Positions 1 to 7,240 are shown, numbered from the stretch's first letter. The stretch: 29,728 nt of DNA from BOG-1363 sp043775355 (GCA_043775355.1 JAYVSL010000065.1:1-29728); one strand, 5' to 3'. The notes: generated by a model not told the origin, from the sequence alone. Numbers and translations: made by a program.

Positions 1-597
1 CCGCTCGATCGCATCCGCACGCTGACTACCATCGAACAAAGTCTGCTCGATAACGTCATCAAACGTTTCATGGACCAATTAGCGCAAGGCTGGAAAGAAT
101 TGGTGGCCTTCAATCCGGTGGTCGAAGCCCGCGAGATGGATCCGCAGTTTGTTCAGGTCATCCCAAGTTCGGAAATGGTATTAGTCGCCACCTTCAGCCT
201 GACCGCTCCCGGTGAAATTGAACCGGGCGAATTGTGTTTCTGCATCCCTTTCATCAGCCTTGAAGGCAGGGTCAGCCAACTCGGTAATCAGTTTCGTTTC
301 GCGGCGATGAAACGAACGCAGAGCCCTGGGCAACGCAAACATCTCGATCGCGTGGTAAAGCAAACCACCCTCGAAATCGCGTGCGAGCTCGGCACGTCTA
401 CCGTCACCATTGGCGAAGTGATGGCATTGCAGGTCGGCGATGTGCTGGTGCTGGATCAACGACATGACGCTCAAATGGCGGGTCGTGTTGCTGGCTTACA
501 ACGTTTAATGGGTCGCCCAGGGACCATTGGTAAGAAAGTCGGCTACCTAGTGGATCGTGTGATCCCCGCCGGTAAGAACCCTCTCGATCGCGACTGA
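1..597 (+). CDS. fliM: Flagellar motor switch protein FliM, C-terminal part (5' end outside window)
   Basis: The frame is open from base 1 to the TGA at 595-597, so the gene begins upstream; the first internal ATG at 70 is not the start. FliM is part of the cytoplasmic C-ring that sets flagellar rotation direction and binds CheY-P through its N-terminus, which is missing here. The visible ~198 residues carry typical FliM text: LTTIEQSLLDNVI at the edge, then FNPVVEAREMDPQFVQVIP and a CIPFISLE segment from the end of the middle domain. A C-terminal SpoA/FliN-like domain follows, with a VGDVLVLD turn and a GKKVGYLVDRV end. fliN follows after 15 bp, the usual switch-gene order, so the two are probably co-transcribed. 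The identification is firm; only the length and start are unknown. Confidence 0.93.
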   Translation, partial: PLDRIRTLTTIEQSLLDNVIKRFMDQLAQGWKELVAFNPVVEAREMDPQFVQVIPSSEMVLVATFSLTAPGEIEPGELCFCIPFISLEGRVSQLGNQFRFAAMKRTQSPGQRKHLDRVVKQTTLEIACELGTSTVTIGEVMALQVGDVLVLDQRHDAQMAGRVAGLQRLMGRPGTIGKKVGYLVDRVIPAGKNPLDRD

Positions 598-612
598 TGC
601 AAGGATAGCCAT

Positions 613-978
613 ATGCCAGATGCTCCAACGACCACCGTCCCACAGGACGTTCAACCTGCCGCATTCCCAGACCTCAGCGGCGCTGGGGGTGGGGTGAAAG
701 GTCAGCCCAACCTCGAACTGGTGCGTGATATTCAGGTGACTTTGGCGGTCGAACTCGGACGCACCGACATGATCATCCAGGACATTCTCGAACTCACCGC
801 TGGCAAGGTTATTGAGCTTGATCGTTTGGCAGGCGAACCGCTGGATATCCTGGTGAATGGCAAGCTTTTGGCCAAGGGTGAGGTGGTGGTGGTCGATGAA
901 AATTTCGGCGTGCGCATAACGTCGATCATAGATGGGAAAGCGCGAGAAAGCGCGTTAGCGCCGGAGGGGGCGAAATAA
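613..978 (+). CDS. fliN: Flagellar motor switch protein FliN
   Basis: This 121-residue protein matches FliN in length and sequence. The SpoA domain occupies about residues 36-108, with NLELVRDIQVTLAVELGRT, then ILELTAGKVIELDRLAGEP and a DILVNGKLLAKGEVVVVDE core. FliN forms the lower rim of the C-ring with FliM and contributes to the sorting platform for flagellar export. An AAGGA Shine-Dalgarno at 601-605 sits 7 bases before the ATG at 613. The N-terminal ~35 residues are Pro/Gly/Ala-rich linker. It is the last flagellar gene on this side: instead of fliO/P/Q, a 406-bp repeat-rich gap follows and then a GspF/PilC gene. An alternative role as a type III secretion SctQ fragment is unlikely because FliM is directly upstream. 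Confidence 0.93.
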   Translation: MPDAPTTTVPQDVQPAAFPDLSGAGGGVKGQPNLELVRDIQVTLAVELGRTDMIIQDILELTAGKVIELDRLAGEPLDILVNGKLLAKGEVVVVDENFGVRITSIIDGKARESALAPEGAK

Positions 979-983
979 TCTTT

Positions 984-1103
984 GATGTCCGATGTCCGAT
1001 GTCCGATGTCCGATGTCCGATGTCGTCGTGGGACAGTAGCTGCCGTGGGGATGAACAGCTCAATAGGCTGAACGTGCTTGTCCGATGTCCGATGTCCGAT
1101 GTC
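984..1103. repeat. GATGTCC heptamer tandem arrays (plus orientation)
   Basis: Five perfect GATGTCC units run from 984 to 1018 and a sixth, truncated unit (GATGTC) ends at 1024. A second short run of the same unit lies at 1081-1103, attached to the second copy of the direct repeat. The period is exactly 7 bp with no divergence between full units, which suggests recent slippage or copying. Confidence 0.95.
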
Positions 1104-1158
1104 GTCGTGGGACATGAACTGCCGTGGGGATGGGCGACTCAATAGGCTGAACATGCTG
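1019..1158. repeat. Imperfect ~61-bp direct repeat, two copies 79 bp apart
   Basis: Copy A spans about 1019-1080 and copy B about 1098-1158. Both start with GATGTCGTCGTGGGACA, share CTGCCGTGGGGATG and CTCAATAGGCTGAAC, and end in TGCT. They differ by a handful of substitutions. Each copy follows a run of GATGTCC heptamers, so heptamers plus the 61-bp segment were apparently duplicated as one ~79-bp unit. Confidence 0.9.
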
Positions 1159-1266
1159 CGCTTAAAACTGCGCGCGTGCGAGTGATGACATTTTCCAGAC
1201 TGCTGAGCTGTCTACGCTGTCCGCATATCAACCCATCAATTACCTAAGCAAAACCCCGTACCAAAC

Positions 1267-1322
1267 GACATCGGACATCGGACATCGGACATAAGACATA
1301 AGACATCGGACATAAGACATGA
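1267..1322. repeat. Heptamer array in inverted orientation (GACATCG/GACATAA)
   Basis: Eight contiguous 7-bp units run from 1267 to 1322: three GACATCG, two GACATAA, one GACATCG, one GACATAA and one GACATGA. GACATCG units are the reverse complement of the GATGTCC array at 984-1103, so transcripts crossing both could form a stem of some 20-24 bp of perfect pairing. The units are more degenerate than in the plus-oriented array. Confidence 0.95.
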
Positions 1323-1384
1323 GACCTTGCATGTGATTCAATCGCGGGACATACTTCGGCCTACGCCAAATAGGGAGATCATAC

Positions 1385-2629
1385 GTGGCTACGAAACTTA
1401 AATTCCAATATGTTGCCCGAGACGCATCGGGTCGTGAACAGAAGGGTAATATCGAAGCCGAAACCGAGGCCGAGGCCACGGGGCGATTACGGCAACAGCA
1501 ACTCTCCATCGTAAAATTGACGCAAGCTGGCGGTGGCGGTGGATTCAACTTTAATATGCAACTTGGCGGCGCGGCTCCGCGAAAATGTAAGACTTACGAA
1601 CTGTGTCTCTTCACTCGTCAATTGGCGACCATGATCGGCGCGGGCATTCCGTTGCTGGAATCGTTCGAAATTCTTGCTGAGCAGACCCGCGATCAAAACA
1701 AAGGTTTCGGTTTGGGTCTGCAAGAGTGCGCTGACTTGGTTCGTGGTGGTGTTGAAATCAGCGAGGCAATGACCAAATTTCCTAAAATGTTTCCTGAGAT
1801 CTACATCAATATGGTGAAGGCGGGCGAAGCATCCGGTCAGCTGGATATCATTCTGAATCGCTTGGCCGAGTTCTTGGAAGCGAGCGAGACGCTCAAGAGC
1901 GAAATCAAGTCAGCGATGACCTATCCGATCATCTCGCTCGTTTTGATCTTTAGCATCACGGGCTACTTATTAATCGGCGTCGTGCCCAAATTTAAAACTA
2001 TGTTTGATTCCTTGGGCGCTAAACTGCCGGGTGTGACGTTGTTCGTTTTGGGTGTTTCGAATTGGCTAACTGACAACATTTTAACCTGCGTGATCATTAT
2101 CATTGCCACCATCGTGGGTTATAAATTCGCCATGCGCACGCGGTCGGGCCAGCGCATTCGTGATACGATTTGGCTGAAGCTTCCGGTGTTTGGTCCGCTC
2201 TTTCAAAAGGTCGCCCTGAGCCGTTTCGCGCGAACTTTCGGCACATTGTTATCATCGGGCGTGCCATTGCTGCAGGCGTTGGAGATCGTCGCGTCTACCG
2301 CAGGTAATGTGGTCATTGAAGAAACCTTGCTGGAAACCCGCGAAACGGTGCGCAAAGGCGAAAGTATCACCACCTATTTACAGACCTCTTGGGTGTTCCC
2401 GCCGATGGTGGTGAAGATGATCGGCATTGGTGAAAAATCCGGCGCGCTCGAAACGTTGCTGGCGAAAATCTCCGAATTCTATGACCAGCAAGTCCATGCG
2501 ATGGTCAAGGCACTCACGAGTTTGATCGAGCCGATCATGCTCATGGTTATGGGTGTGGTGGTGGGCGTTATTGTGCTGGCCATTTTCTATCCGATCTTGC
2601 AATTGCAGAGTGCCGTTCGCGGAAGCTAA
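1385..2629 (+). CDS. GspF/PilC-family inner-membrane platform protein
   Basis: This 414-residue protein is an inner-membrane platform protein of a type II secretion or type IV pilus machine, which couples the cytoplasmic ATPase to (pseudo)pilin assembly. A short N-terminal region (KLKFQYVARDASGREQKG) is followed by two T2SSF domains at about residues 75-198 and 278-402. Both contain the hallmark pattern: FTRQLATMIGAGIPLLESFE in the first and FARTFGTLLSSGVPLLQALE in the second. Hydrophobic helices lie near residues 180-200, 225-245 and at the C-terminus (IEPIMLMVMGVVVGVIVLAIF). Length is normal for the family. The start is GTG at 1385, supported by GGGAG at 1373-1377. A PilS-like kinase follows. 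PilC and GspF cannot be separated from sequence alone; the pseudopilins downstream favour a shared T2SS-like machine. Confidence 0.92.
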   Translation: MATKLKFQYVARDASGREQKGNIEAETEAEATGRLRQQQLSIVKLTQAGGGGGFNFNMQLGGAAPRKCKTYELCLFTRQLATMIGAGIPLLESFEILAEQTRDQNKGFGLGLQECADLVRGGVEISEAMTKFPKMFPEIYINMVKAGEASGQLDIILNRLAEFLEASETLKSEIKSAMTYPIISLVLIFSITGYLLIGVVPKFKTMFDSLGAKLPGVTLFVLGVSNWLTDNILTCVIIIIATIVGYKFAMRTRSGQRIRDTIWLKLPVFGPLFQKVALSRFARTFGTLLSSGVPLLQALEIVASTAGNVVIEETLLETRETVRKGESITTYLQTSWVFPPMVVKMIGIGEKSGALETLLAKISEFYDQQVHAMVKALTSLIEPIMLMVMGVVVGVIVLAIFYPILQLQSAVRGS

Positions 2630-2671
2630 CAAGGCGGTCTGCGATCGTTGAAGATCATGGTGATTGATCCT

Positions 2672-2699
2672 GTGACCCCGGCCGAAATGCCGGGGTCAC
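2672..2699 (+). terminator. Perfect 11-bp hairpin between gspF-type gene and histidine kinase
   Basis: GTGACCCCGGC at 2672-2682 pairs perfectly with GCCGGGGTCAC at 2689-2699 around a 6-base loop. It lies 42 bases after the upstream stop and 80 before the kinase start. No T-tract follows, so it is either a T-less terminator, a processing or stability hairpin, or an attenuator that lowers kinase expression relative to the upstream gene. Confidence 0.55.
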
Positions 2700-2779
2700 C
2701 TGTTGAAAGCGGAGAGACGATCGCGTTTAAACAGCAGTCAACTATTGGCATTGTCGATTCATGAGATGGAGTAACTACG

Positions 2780-4507
2780 ATGAAGTCATCTGAACTGGCT
2801 AAGAAAGAGGCGCTTCGTCCACCTTCATCATTGTCGGGTAAGCGTCGGGTAAGCTTGGGGCGTGGAGACGTTCGCACCTCCGCTCGTCAGGTCAGTTTGG
2901 TACGCCTGCTGCTGATCACGATGGGCTTTGGCGTATTGGTGATCGTTACCCAGGGCCGCCGACCGGATTTGGTCGAGCCCGCCGCGACCTACCTTAAAAG
3001 TTTATTGGTCACGACGACGGCAGTGGCGGTCTTGCTATTCGCGACGGTGTGGTTGGCGCGATGGCGTTGGCAATTGGCACTCCATTTGGTGTTCGATTTA
3101 ATTTGGATCGGTTTACTGCTGCATTTTAGCGGCGGCGTTTCATCTCCTGGCGTGGTGTTGCTTTTTGCGGTCGTGTTGGTGGGCACGTTGGTTTTGCCCG
3201 GAGTAGCTTTGTTCGTGTTGCCAGCGTTGGCGAGTTTGGTCCTGGCAGTCAACGCCAGTATGTACCTTGCTGGGCAGGCACCATTTCCCCAAGATTTTTT
3301 AAATGCCACCCCTGCGCTGACTCAGACCGATCGCATTCTTGGGGTGTTGGCAACCCAAGTGGGCGCGTTGTTTCTGGTCGATTTGCTGGGCCAATTGCTG
3401 GCGCGTCGTTTACGTGAGCAGCGAATTTTTACCGGCGAAGTGTTGGATCGTCTGGGCGAAGGAGTGCTCGCTGTTGATCGCACCGGCGCGGTTGCTTACG
3501 CCAATGCCGAAGCACGGCGGTTGCTTGGACTCAGTGGTATGGTGGAGGGAACTCCGGTGGCATCACTGTTATTGGATCCCGCGTTGGCCCCAGTGTTGGG
3601 CCTGCTGATAGGCGATCGTTGTCCCGCGCTTGAACGATTTACCGCCGCTGGCGGTGAGCAGTTGGTGTTGCGCGTTACGGAGTTGCTCGATCGTCGCGAT
3701 AAGCCCTTAGGGCGAACGTTGATTATCGCAGATGAAACGCGCCTGCGTTTGTTAGAAGATAGCGCCCAGCGCGCAGAGCATCTGACGGCATTGGGTGAAA
3801 TGGCGGCGGGCATCGCCCACGAAGTGCGGAATCCGTTGACCAGCTTGCGTGGTTGTGCGCAAGAATTGGCAGAGATGTCCAGCGAGGCTAAAAACAGCGA
3901 CGCGGAAAGTTTGGCGCGCATCATGGTCACCGAGGCGGATCGGCTGGCGCGTATTGTTGATGATTTTTTAACGCTGTCCCGCTTGCGAGCACCGGAACGC
4001 GAACCCCTCGATCTGCCACCGCTGATTGAGGAAATACGGATCATGACCACACAGCGGCGCGATTTGCCGGATGGCATTAAAATGACTTTCGTCATTCATG
4101 ACGGCTGTGGAGCCGTGCTGGCCGATGGTGGTCAGTTGCGCCAAGTCTTGTCGAATTTGATCAACAATGCCATTGACGCGCTTCGTCAAATGACCTGTCC
4201 GACATTGTCGTGTGAGGTCAATCCGTTGGAGCGCGATTCAGCGCTCGGCGGTCCCGGGCTGAAAATTACGGTTCGTGATAATGGCTGTGGAATTCCCGCT
4301 GATCAGCAAGAGCGTATTTTTACGCCGTTTTATAGCACCAAAGCGCAAGGCACTGGACTTGGTCTTAGCTTAGTGCAACGAATCGTGCGTGAGCACGAAG
4401 GCTTATTGACGCTGACCAGTGACGTTGGTCGCGGCACTACCGTGACGATTATGCTGCCGACGCATTCGCATACGCGCGTGTTCAAACGCGCCATGGGTGG
4501 AGGCTAA
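2780..4507 (+). CDS. Membrane-bound PilS-like sensor histidine kinase (PAS-HisKA-HATPase)
   Basis: A 575-residue two-component sensor. Residues ~38-215 hold about six hydrophobic segments, the PilS-type multi-pass sensor. A PAS-like domain follows (about 220-330; EVLDRLGEGVLAVDRTG). The HisKA H-box GEMAAGIAHEVRNPLTSLRG places the phosphorylated histidine at residue 347. The ATPase domain has N-box NLINNAIDAL, G1 DNGCGIP, F-box FTPFYSTK and G2 GTGLGLSLV. The ATG at 2780 has GGAG at 2768-2771. In PilS/PilR systems the partner is an NtrC-type sigma-54 activator, but no response regulator lies in this window; the next gene is convergent and ends 6 bp away. The gspF-type neighbour suggests control of pilus or secretion genes. 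Family is certain; the PilS assignment is by architecture and context. Confidence 0.9.
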   Translation: MKSSELAKKEALRPPSSLSGKRRVSLGRGDVRTSARQVSLVRLLLITMGFGVLVIVTQGRRPDLVEPAATYLKSLLVTTTAVAVLLFATVWLARWRWQLALHLVFDLIWIGLLLHFSGGVSSPGVVLLFAVVLVGTLVLPGVALFVLPALASLVLAVNASMYLAGQAPFPQDFLNATPALTQTDRILGVLATQVGALFLVDLLGQLLARRLREQRIFTGEVLDRLGEGVLAVDRTGAVAYANAEARRLLGLSGMVEGTPVASLLLDPALAPVLGLLIGDRCPALERFTAAGGEQLVLRVTELLDRRDKPLGRTLIIADETRLRLLEDSAQRAEHLTALGEMAAGIAHEVRNPLTSLRGCAQELAEMSSEAKNSDAESLARIMVTEADRLARIVDDFLTLSRLRAPEREPLDLPPLIEEIRIMTTQRRDLPDGIKMTFVIHDGCGAVLADGGQLRQVLSNLINNAIDALRQMTCPTLSCEVNPLERDSALGGPGLKITVRDNGCGIPADQQERIFTPFYSTKAQGTGLGLSLVQRIVREHEGLLTLTSDVGRGTTVTIMLPTHSHTRVFKRAMGGG

Positions 4508-4513
4508 TCAGAG

Positions 4514-5626
4514 CTACGCGAAATGCTTGGAGAGTCGTGGACCTTCTTGAGTGGCGTAATTATTGCCACAGGCGCCATACAAACGTGAGCACGGTTTTTG
4601 CAGCGTTTCATAAGCCATCGCGCAAATCGGTTGGCCGTGACGCAGAATCAAGTCGTCTTGGTGGGGTCGTACTTCAAGCACGGCAGGTGCACCGCGATGA
4701 TCGCTGCCAAATACACCCCAACCAGGATCAAAGAAACCAGCGTAGTGCGCGCGGAATTCTCCGGCGGTAGGATCGAACGGTACCATTTCACAGGCAAGGT
4801 CGGCCGGAACCACCACGCGTTCACGGGTCGCAAGAATGTAAAAACGATTTTGTTCAAGGCAGAGAAAACCCGAATCTGGTTGTTGTAACGCAGAAAAGAA
4901 ATGGCGAGCTTCGTGGCCGCCAAGTTTGGACAGCACCAATGGATGATGCGTTCGCTTGGCAACGAAGCCGACCACGGGCCGGTCGAGATCGGCGGTCATC
5001 ACCAAGCGTCCGTCGAACAGCGAACTGATTGGCGATGGTTTGCCGCCCGGTTCCCACAGCAACGGTTGGCGACGATGCCGTTCGGCCAATTCGTTTTGGT
5101 TCAAGACATGACGCTCAGAAAAAAAGATCGCTTGGTTCAGGCTGACGCCAGCCTGCGCGACAATATTGAAACTGCGGGGAATCAGTTCGAGCCACAGCTC
5201 GCCGTGATATCCGGCTGGAATGCGGTCGTAGCGCGGGCTGCCATCAGCCAAAACGCGCGTGCCCAAATCGACGCGTCCGGTGCTGCTTTTACCGTTCGCA
5301 TAGGCCTCAACGCCAGGCGGCAGGGCCAGGCGTTCACGCATCAGTACCAAGTACACTTGATCATGTCCCATGCAGAACGGCGTGCTCAGATCGATTTTCT
5401 CCAACGCTAAACTGCGCACCAATTCGCGCACCGATTCACCAGGCATCGGCAAGATCGATCCTGGCATGCGATAAGCTTCGACGTCCAGCGTCAGATCTAA
5501 ACTCGCAGGCTGGATTTGATCGGCTTTAATGCCACCAAGCGCCGTGACGTGGCCAGCGGACACCAGCGCCGCGAGCCCATCAAGTTCCAACGTGCCAGTG
5601 ATTGAAGGAGGAGCCGTGTTCGCCAT
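4514..5626 (-). CDS. dcd: 2'-deoxycytidine 5'-triphosphate deaminase, long two-half type
   Basis: Cytosolic nucleotide enzyme deaminating dCTP to dUTP for thymidylate synthesis. The protein is ~370 residues, about twice E. coli Dcd, and appears to hold two dUTPase-fold halves. The N-terminal half has IQPASLDLTL and ANGKSSTGRVDLGTRVL; the C-terminal half has AGFFDPGWG, AVLEVR (the Glu matches the catalytic Glu of the family) and LRHGQPICAMAYE. This agrees with the long deaminase form that has a Dcd-N domain. The open frame extends to a TTG at 5692, but no Shine-Dalgarno supports it. The ATG at 5624-5626 (MANTAPPSITG) has AGGA 9 bases upstream and gives a normal family N-terminus, so I chose it; an ATG seven codons further upstream is also possible. 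It is convergent with the histidine kinase. Confidence 0.85.
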   Translation of the reverse strand: MANTAPPSITGTLELDGLAALVSAGHVTALGGIKADQIQPASLDLTLDVEAYRMPGSILPMPGESVRELVRSLALEKIDLSTPFCMGHDQVYLVLMRERLALPPGVEAYANGKSSTGRVDLGTRVLADGSPRYDRIPAGYHGELWLELIPRSFNIVAQAGVSLNQAIFFSERHVLNQNELAERHRRQPLLWEPGGKPSPISSLFDGRLVMTADLDRPVVGFVAKRTHHPLVLSKLGGHEARHFFSALQQPDSGFLCLEQNRFYILATRERVVVPADLACEMVPFDPTAGEFRAHYAGFFDPGWGVFGSDHRGAPAVLEVRPHQDDLILRHGQPICAMAYETLQKPCSRLYGACGNNYATQEGPRLSKHFA

Positions 5627-5711
5627 GGGCGGGGATCCTGTGGTCATGATCCGCGCGTGCCAGAGAAGAAATTTACGCCGGGAAATTCTCAAGGGCAGAG
5701 GTGAGAGCGAC

Positions 5712-5728
5712 TACCGGCTACCGGCTAC
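5712..5728. repeat. Short TACCGGC heptamer run
   Basis: Two perfect TACCGGC units at 5712-5725 plus TAC lie in the gap between the deaminase and the XRE-cupin gene. This is a third heptamer family, after GATGTCC and AGCTTYG, here in minimal copy number. The rest of the gap (5627-5789) shows no gene or clear regulatory site. Confidence 0.7.
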
Positions 5729-5789
5729 AGACCACGGGTTTTACACTCGACGTCGCCGCACGATCCTGTGGCCGGTGGTCACCTTTGTC

Positions 5790-6338
5790 TCAGCCCATGC
5801 GAAACACCACCACCGATATTGCTACGGTTGGCGTGTGTTGATCAGGGTTGATATAGACGTGGCGGCGATGCCCTGGGAATTGCACGAGTGATCCGGCCAG
5901 CACCTCAATCTGCTCGTCTTCAATGTGCAGCATGGCGCGGCCGCTCAGGCAGTAAAAAAATTCCTGCGCGCCGAGGGGATGTGGTCGACCAACGCTGCGG
6001 CAACCCGGTTGCATGGTGACGTGATTCATCTCGACCCCGCGTGAGGCAATCGGCGACACCAAGCGGGCGACGTAACGTCCGTGTTCGGCGCGGTATTCTT
6101 GCTGTTCTTTGGGCGTGACTTTGTAGTGACGGTGCTCGGGCGGCAGCACCAGTAATTCATCAAGGCTGACATGCAGCGCCTTGGCCACTGCCAGCACGCT
6201 TTGTACGCCAGGATTGGCGCCGTCTTGCTCCATCGCTGCGAGCGTCGCGCGTGGCAGACCGGCTTGCTCAGCCAACTCGGCTTGAGTGAGTTTGGCTTGT
6301 TTACGAAGGCGTCGGAGATTCGGGGCGAGGGCGTCCAT
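5790..6338 (-). CDS. XRE-family transcriptional regulator with C-terminal cupin domain
   Basis: About 182 residues from the preferred ATG at 6336-6338 (MDALAPNLRRLRKQ). Residues ~5-62 form an HTH_3/XRE DNA-binding domain: LRRLRKQAKLTQAELAEQAG, then LPRATLAAMEQDGANPG and a VAKALHVSLDELL end. The C-terminal half is a cupin_2 barrel (HPLGAQEFFYCLSGRAMLHIED, then VLAGSLVQFPGHRRHVYIN). Such proteins are usually repressors that sense a small molecule through the cupin; the ligand cannot be predicted. An in-frame ATG at 6396-6398 would add 20 residues, but that stretch is a palindrome-rich segment that looks like regulatory DNA. The gene is divergent from the superoxide dismutase, and both dyads lie between the two starts, so auto- and cross-regulation are plausible inferences. 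Confidence 0.85.
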   Translation of the reverse strand: MDALAPNLRRLRKQAKLTQAELAEQAGLPRATLAAMEQDGANPGVQSVLAVAKALHVSLDELLVLPPEHRHYKVTPKEQQEYRAEHGRYVARLVSPIASRGVEMNHVTMQPGCRSVGRPHPLGAQEFFYCLSGRAMLHIEDEQIEVLAGSLVQFPGHRRHVYINPDQHTPTVAISVVVFRMG

Positions 6339-6365
6339 GTTGGCCAACGATCCAGAATAATTCCA

Positions 6366-6404
6366 GGATGCCAGCATCCGACCCCGGTATTCCAGCATCG
6401 CTGG
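6366..6404. promoter_or_regulatory. Two dyad-symmetric sites between regulator and sod (candidate operators)
   Basis: GGATGC-CA-GCATCC at 6366-6379 is a perfect 6-bp inverted repeat, and CCAGC-ATC-GCTGG at 6392-6404 a perfect 5-bp one. Both share the CCAGCATC core and their centres lie 25-26 bp apart. The second directly abuts the candidate -35 element for sod at 6406. They are the obvious candidates for binding sites of the adjacent XRE-cupin regulator. Confidence 0.4.
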
Positions 6405-6405
6405 C

Positions 6406-6435
6406 TTGCACAGCCGCGCGGGTGAGGCTTATCAT
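6406..6435 (+). promoter_or_regulatory. Candidate sigma-70-type promoter for the superoxide dismutase
   Basis: TTGCAC at 6406-6411 and TATCAT at 6430-6435 are separated by 18 bp; the -10 matches five of six consensus bases, the -35 only three. Transcription would start near 6442, about 50 bases before the sod ATG. This is the best-placed match in the divergent gap but remains weak. Confidence 0.35.
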
Positions 6436-6492
6436 GCTTGCCCACACGCGCCTCTCTCGGGAGTCGCTCCACTCATTCCCTGGAGTCCCATC

Positions 6493-7083
6493 ATGACCTT
6501 CACTCTCCCCGCTTTGCCCTACGACCTTGCCGCTCTTGAGCCGCATCTGACGAAGGAAAATCTCGAACTGCATCACGGCAAACACCACAACGCGTACGTG
6601 GTCAACCTCAACAAATTCGCTGACGACAAAAAAGTCGACGGCACCAAGAGCCTCGAAGACATCATCATGTCCTCCGATGGCCCAGTGTTTAACAACGCCG
6701 CGCAAATTTGGATTCACACGTTTTACTGGAACAGCATGAAGCCGAAGGGCGGCGGCGAACCAACCGGCGAATTGGCAGCCGCGATCACGCGCGACTTTGG
6801 CTCGTTCGCCAAATTCAAAGAGGAATTCACCGCAGCGTGCGTCAGCCAATTCGGTTCAGGCTGGGGCTGGCTGGTAGTTGAAAACGGCAAGCTCAAGGTC
6901 ACTAAGACCTCGAATGCCGATCTGCCCATGAAGTACAAACAGACCGCGCTGATCACCTGCGATGTGTGGGAACATGCGTATTATCCGACGTATAAGAACC
7001 TGCGTCCGAAGTATGTCGAAGTGTTTCTGACCAGTTTGGTGAACTGGGATTTCGCTTCGGCGAATTTTGCTAAGGGGAAGTAA
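6493..7083 (+). CDS. sodB: Iron-type superoxide dismutase
   Basis: A 196-residue cytosolic enzyme dismutating superoxide to oxygen and hydrogen peroxide; length is normal for a bacterial Fe/Mn SOD. The metal ligands are all present: His27 (ELHHGKHH), His75 (AAQIWIHTFYW), Asp157 and His161 (CDVWEHAYYPTY). The NNAAQ glutamine and the FGSGWGWLV segment fit the iron type; manganese use cannot be excluded. One small oddity is Ile at residue 74, where FeSODs usually have Asn. The ATG at 6493 is supported by GGAG at 6482-6485 and by the family N-terminus MTFTLPALPYDLAAL; the frame runs open further upstream but that part is not SOD-like. A heptamer array and an intrinsic terminator follow the stop. 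Confidence 0.95.
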   Translation: MTFTLPALPYDLAALEPHLTKENLELHHGKHHNAYVVNLNKFADDKKVDGTKSLEDIIMSSDGPVFNNAAQIWIHTFYWNSMKPKGGGEPTGELAAAITRDFGSFAKFKEEFTAACVSQFGSGWGWLVVENGKLKVTKTSNADLPMKYKQTALITCDVWEHAYYPTYKNLRPKYVEVFLTSLVNWDFASANFAKGK

Positions 7084-7084
7084 T

Positions 7085-7231
7085 GGCTTTGAGCTACTAG
7101 CTTCGAGCTTCGAGCTTCGAGCTTCGAGCTTCGAGCTTCGAGCTTTGAGCTTTGAGCTTTGAGCTTTGAGCTTCGAGCTTCGAGCTTCGAGCTTTGAGCT
7201 TTGAGCTTCGAGCTTTGAGCTTTGAGTTGCT
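7085..7231. repeat. 18-unit AGCTTCG/AGCTTTG heptamer array in the sod 3' region
   Basis: Eighteen contiguous 7-bp units span 7099-7224, flanked by degenerate units at 7085-7098 and 7225-7231. The only variable position is base 6 of the unit, C or T. In order the array reads six C, four T, three C, two T, one C, two T. It starts one base after the sod stop codon and ends just before the terminator, so it should be transcribed as sod 3' UTR. Minus-strand reading frames through it yield artificial repeats of SSKLEAR/SSKLKAQ. Confidence 0.95.
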
Positions 7232-7240
7232 GGCTCATTC

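Larger units (their letters stand above)
979..1384. other. Gene-free repeat-rich gap between fliN and the gspF-type gene
   Basis: No credible gene is seen in these 406 bases. They hold a plus-oriented GATGTCC heptamer array, a ~61-bp imperfect direct repeat, and a second heptamer array in reverse orientation, each listed separately. The remaining bases (about 1159-1266 and 1323-1370) show no convincing promoter or T-rich terminator. Minus-strand reading frames across the arrays are by-products of the 7-base period. A GGGAG Shine-Dalgarno for the next gene lies at 1373-1377. Confidence 0.8.

Noticed and set aside
732..1154. Minus-strand frame with TSDIGHR repeats
   Set aside because: By-product of the GATGTCC array; it also runs antisense through fliN.
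984..1322. Heptamer arrays as a CRISPR
   Set aside because: Units are 7 bp and contiguous, without spacers of 25-40 bp; no cas gene in the window.
6406..6492. Upstream in-frame start for sod
   Set aside because: The extra residues are unlike any SOD N-terminus; ATG at 6493 has a good Shine-Dalgarno.
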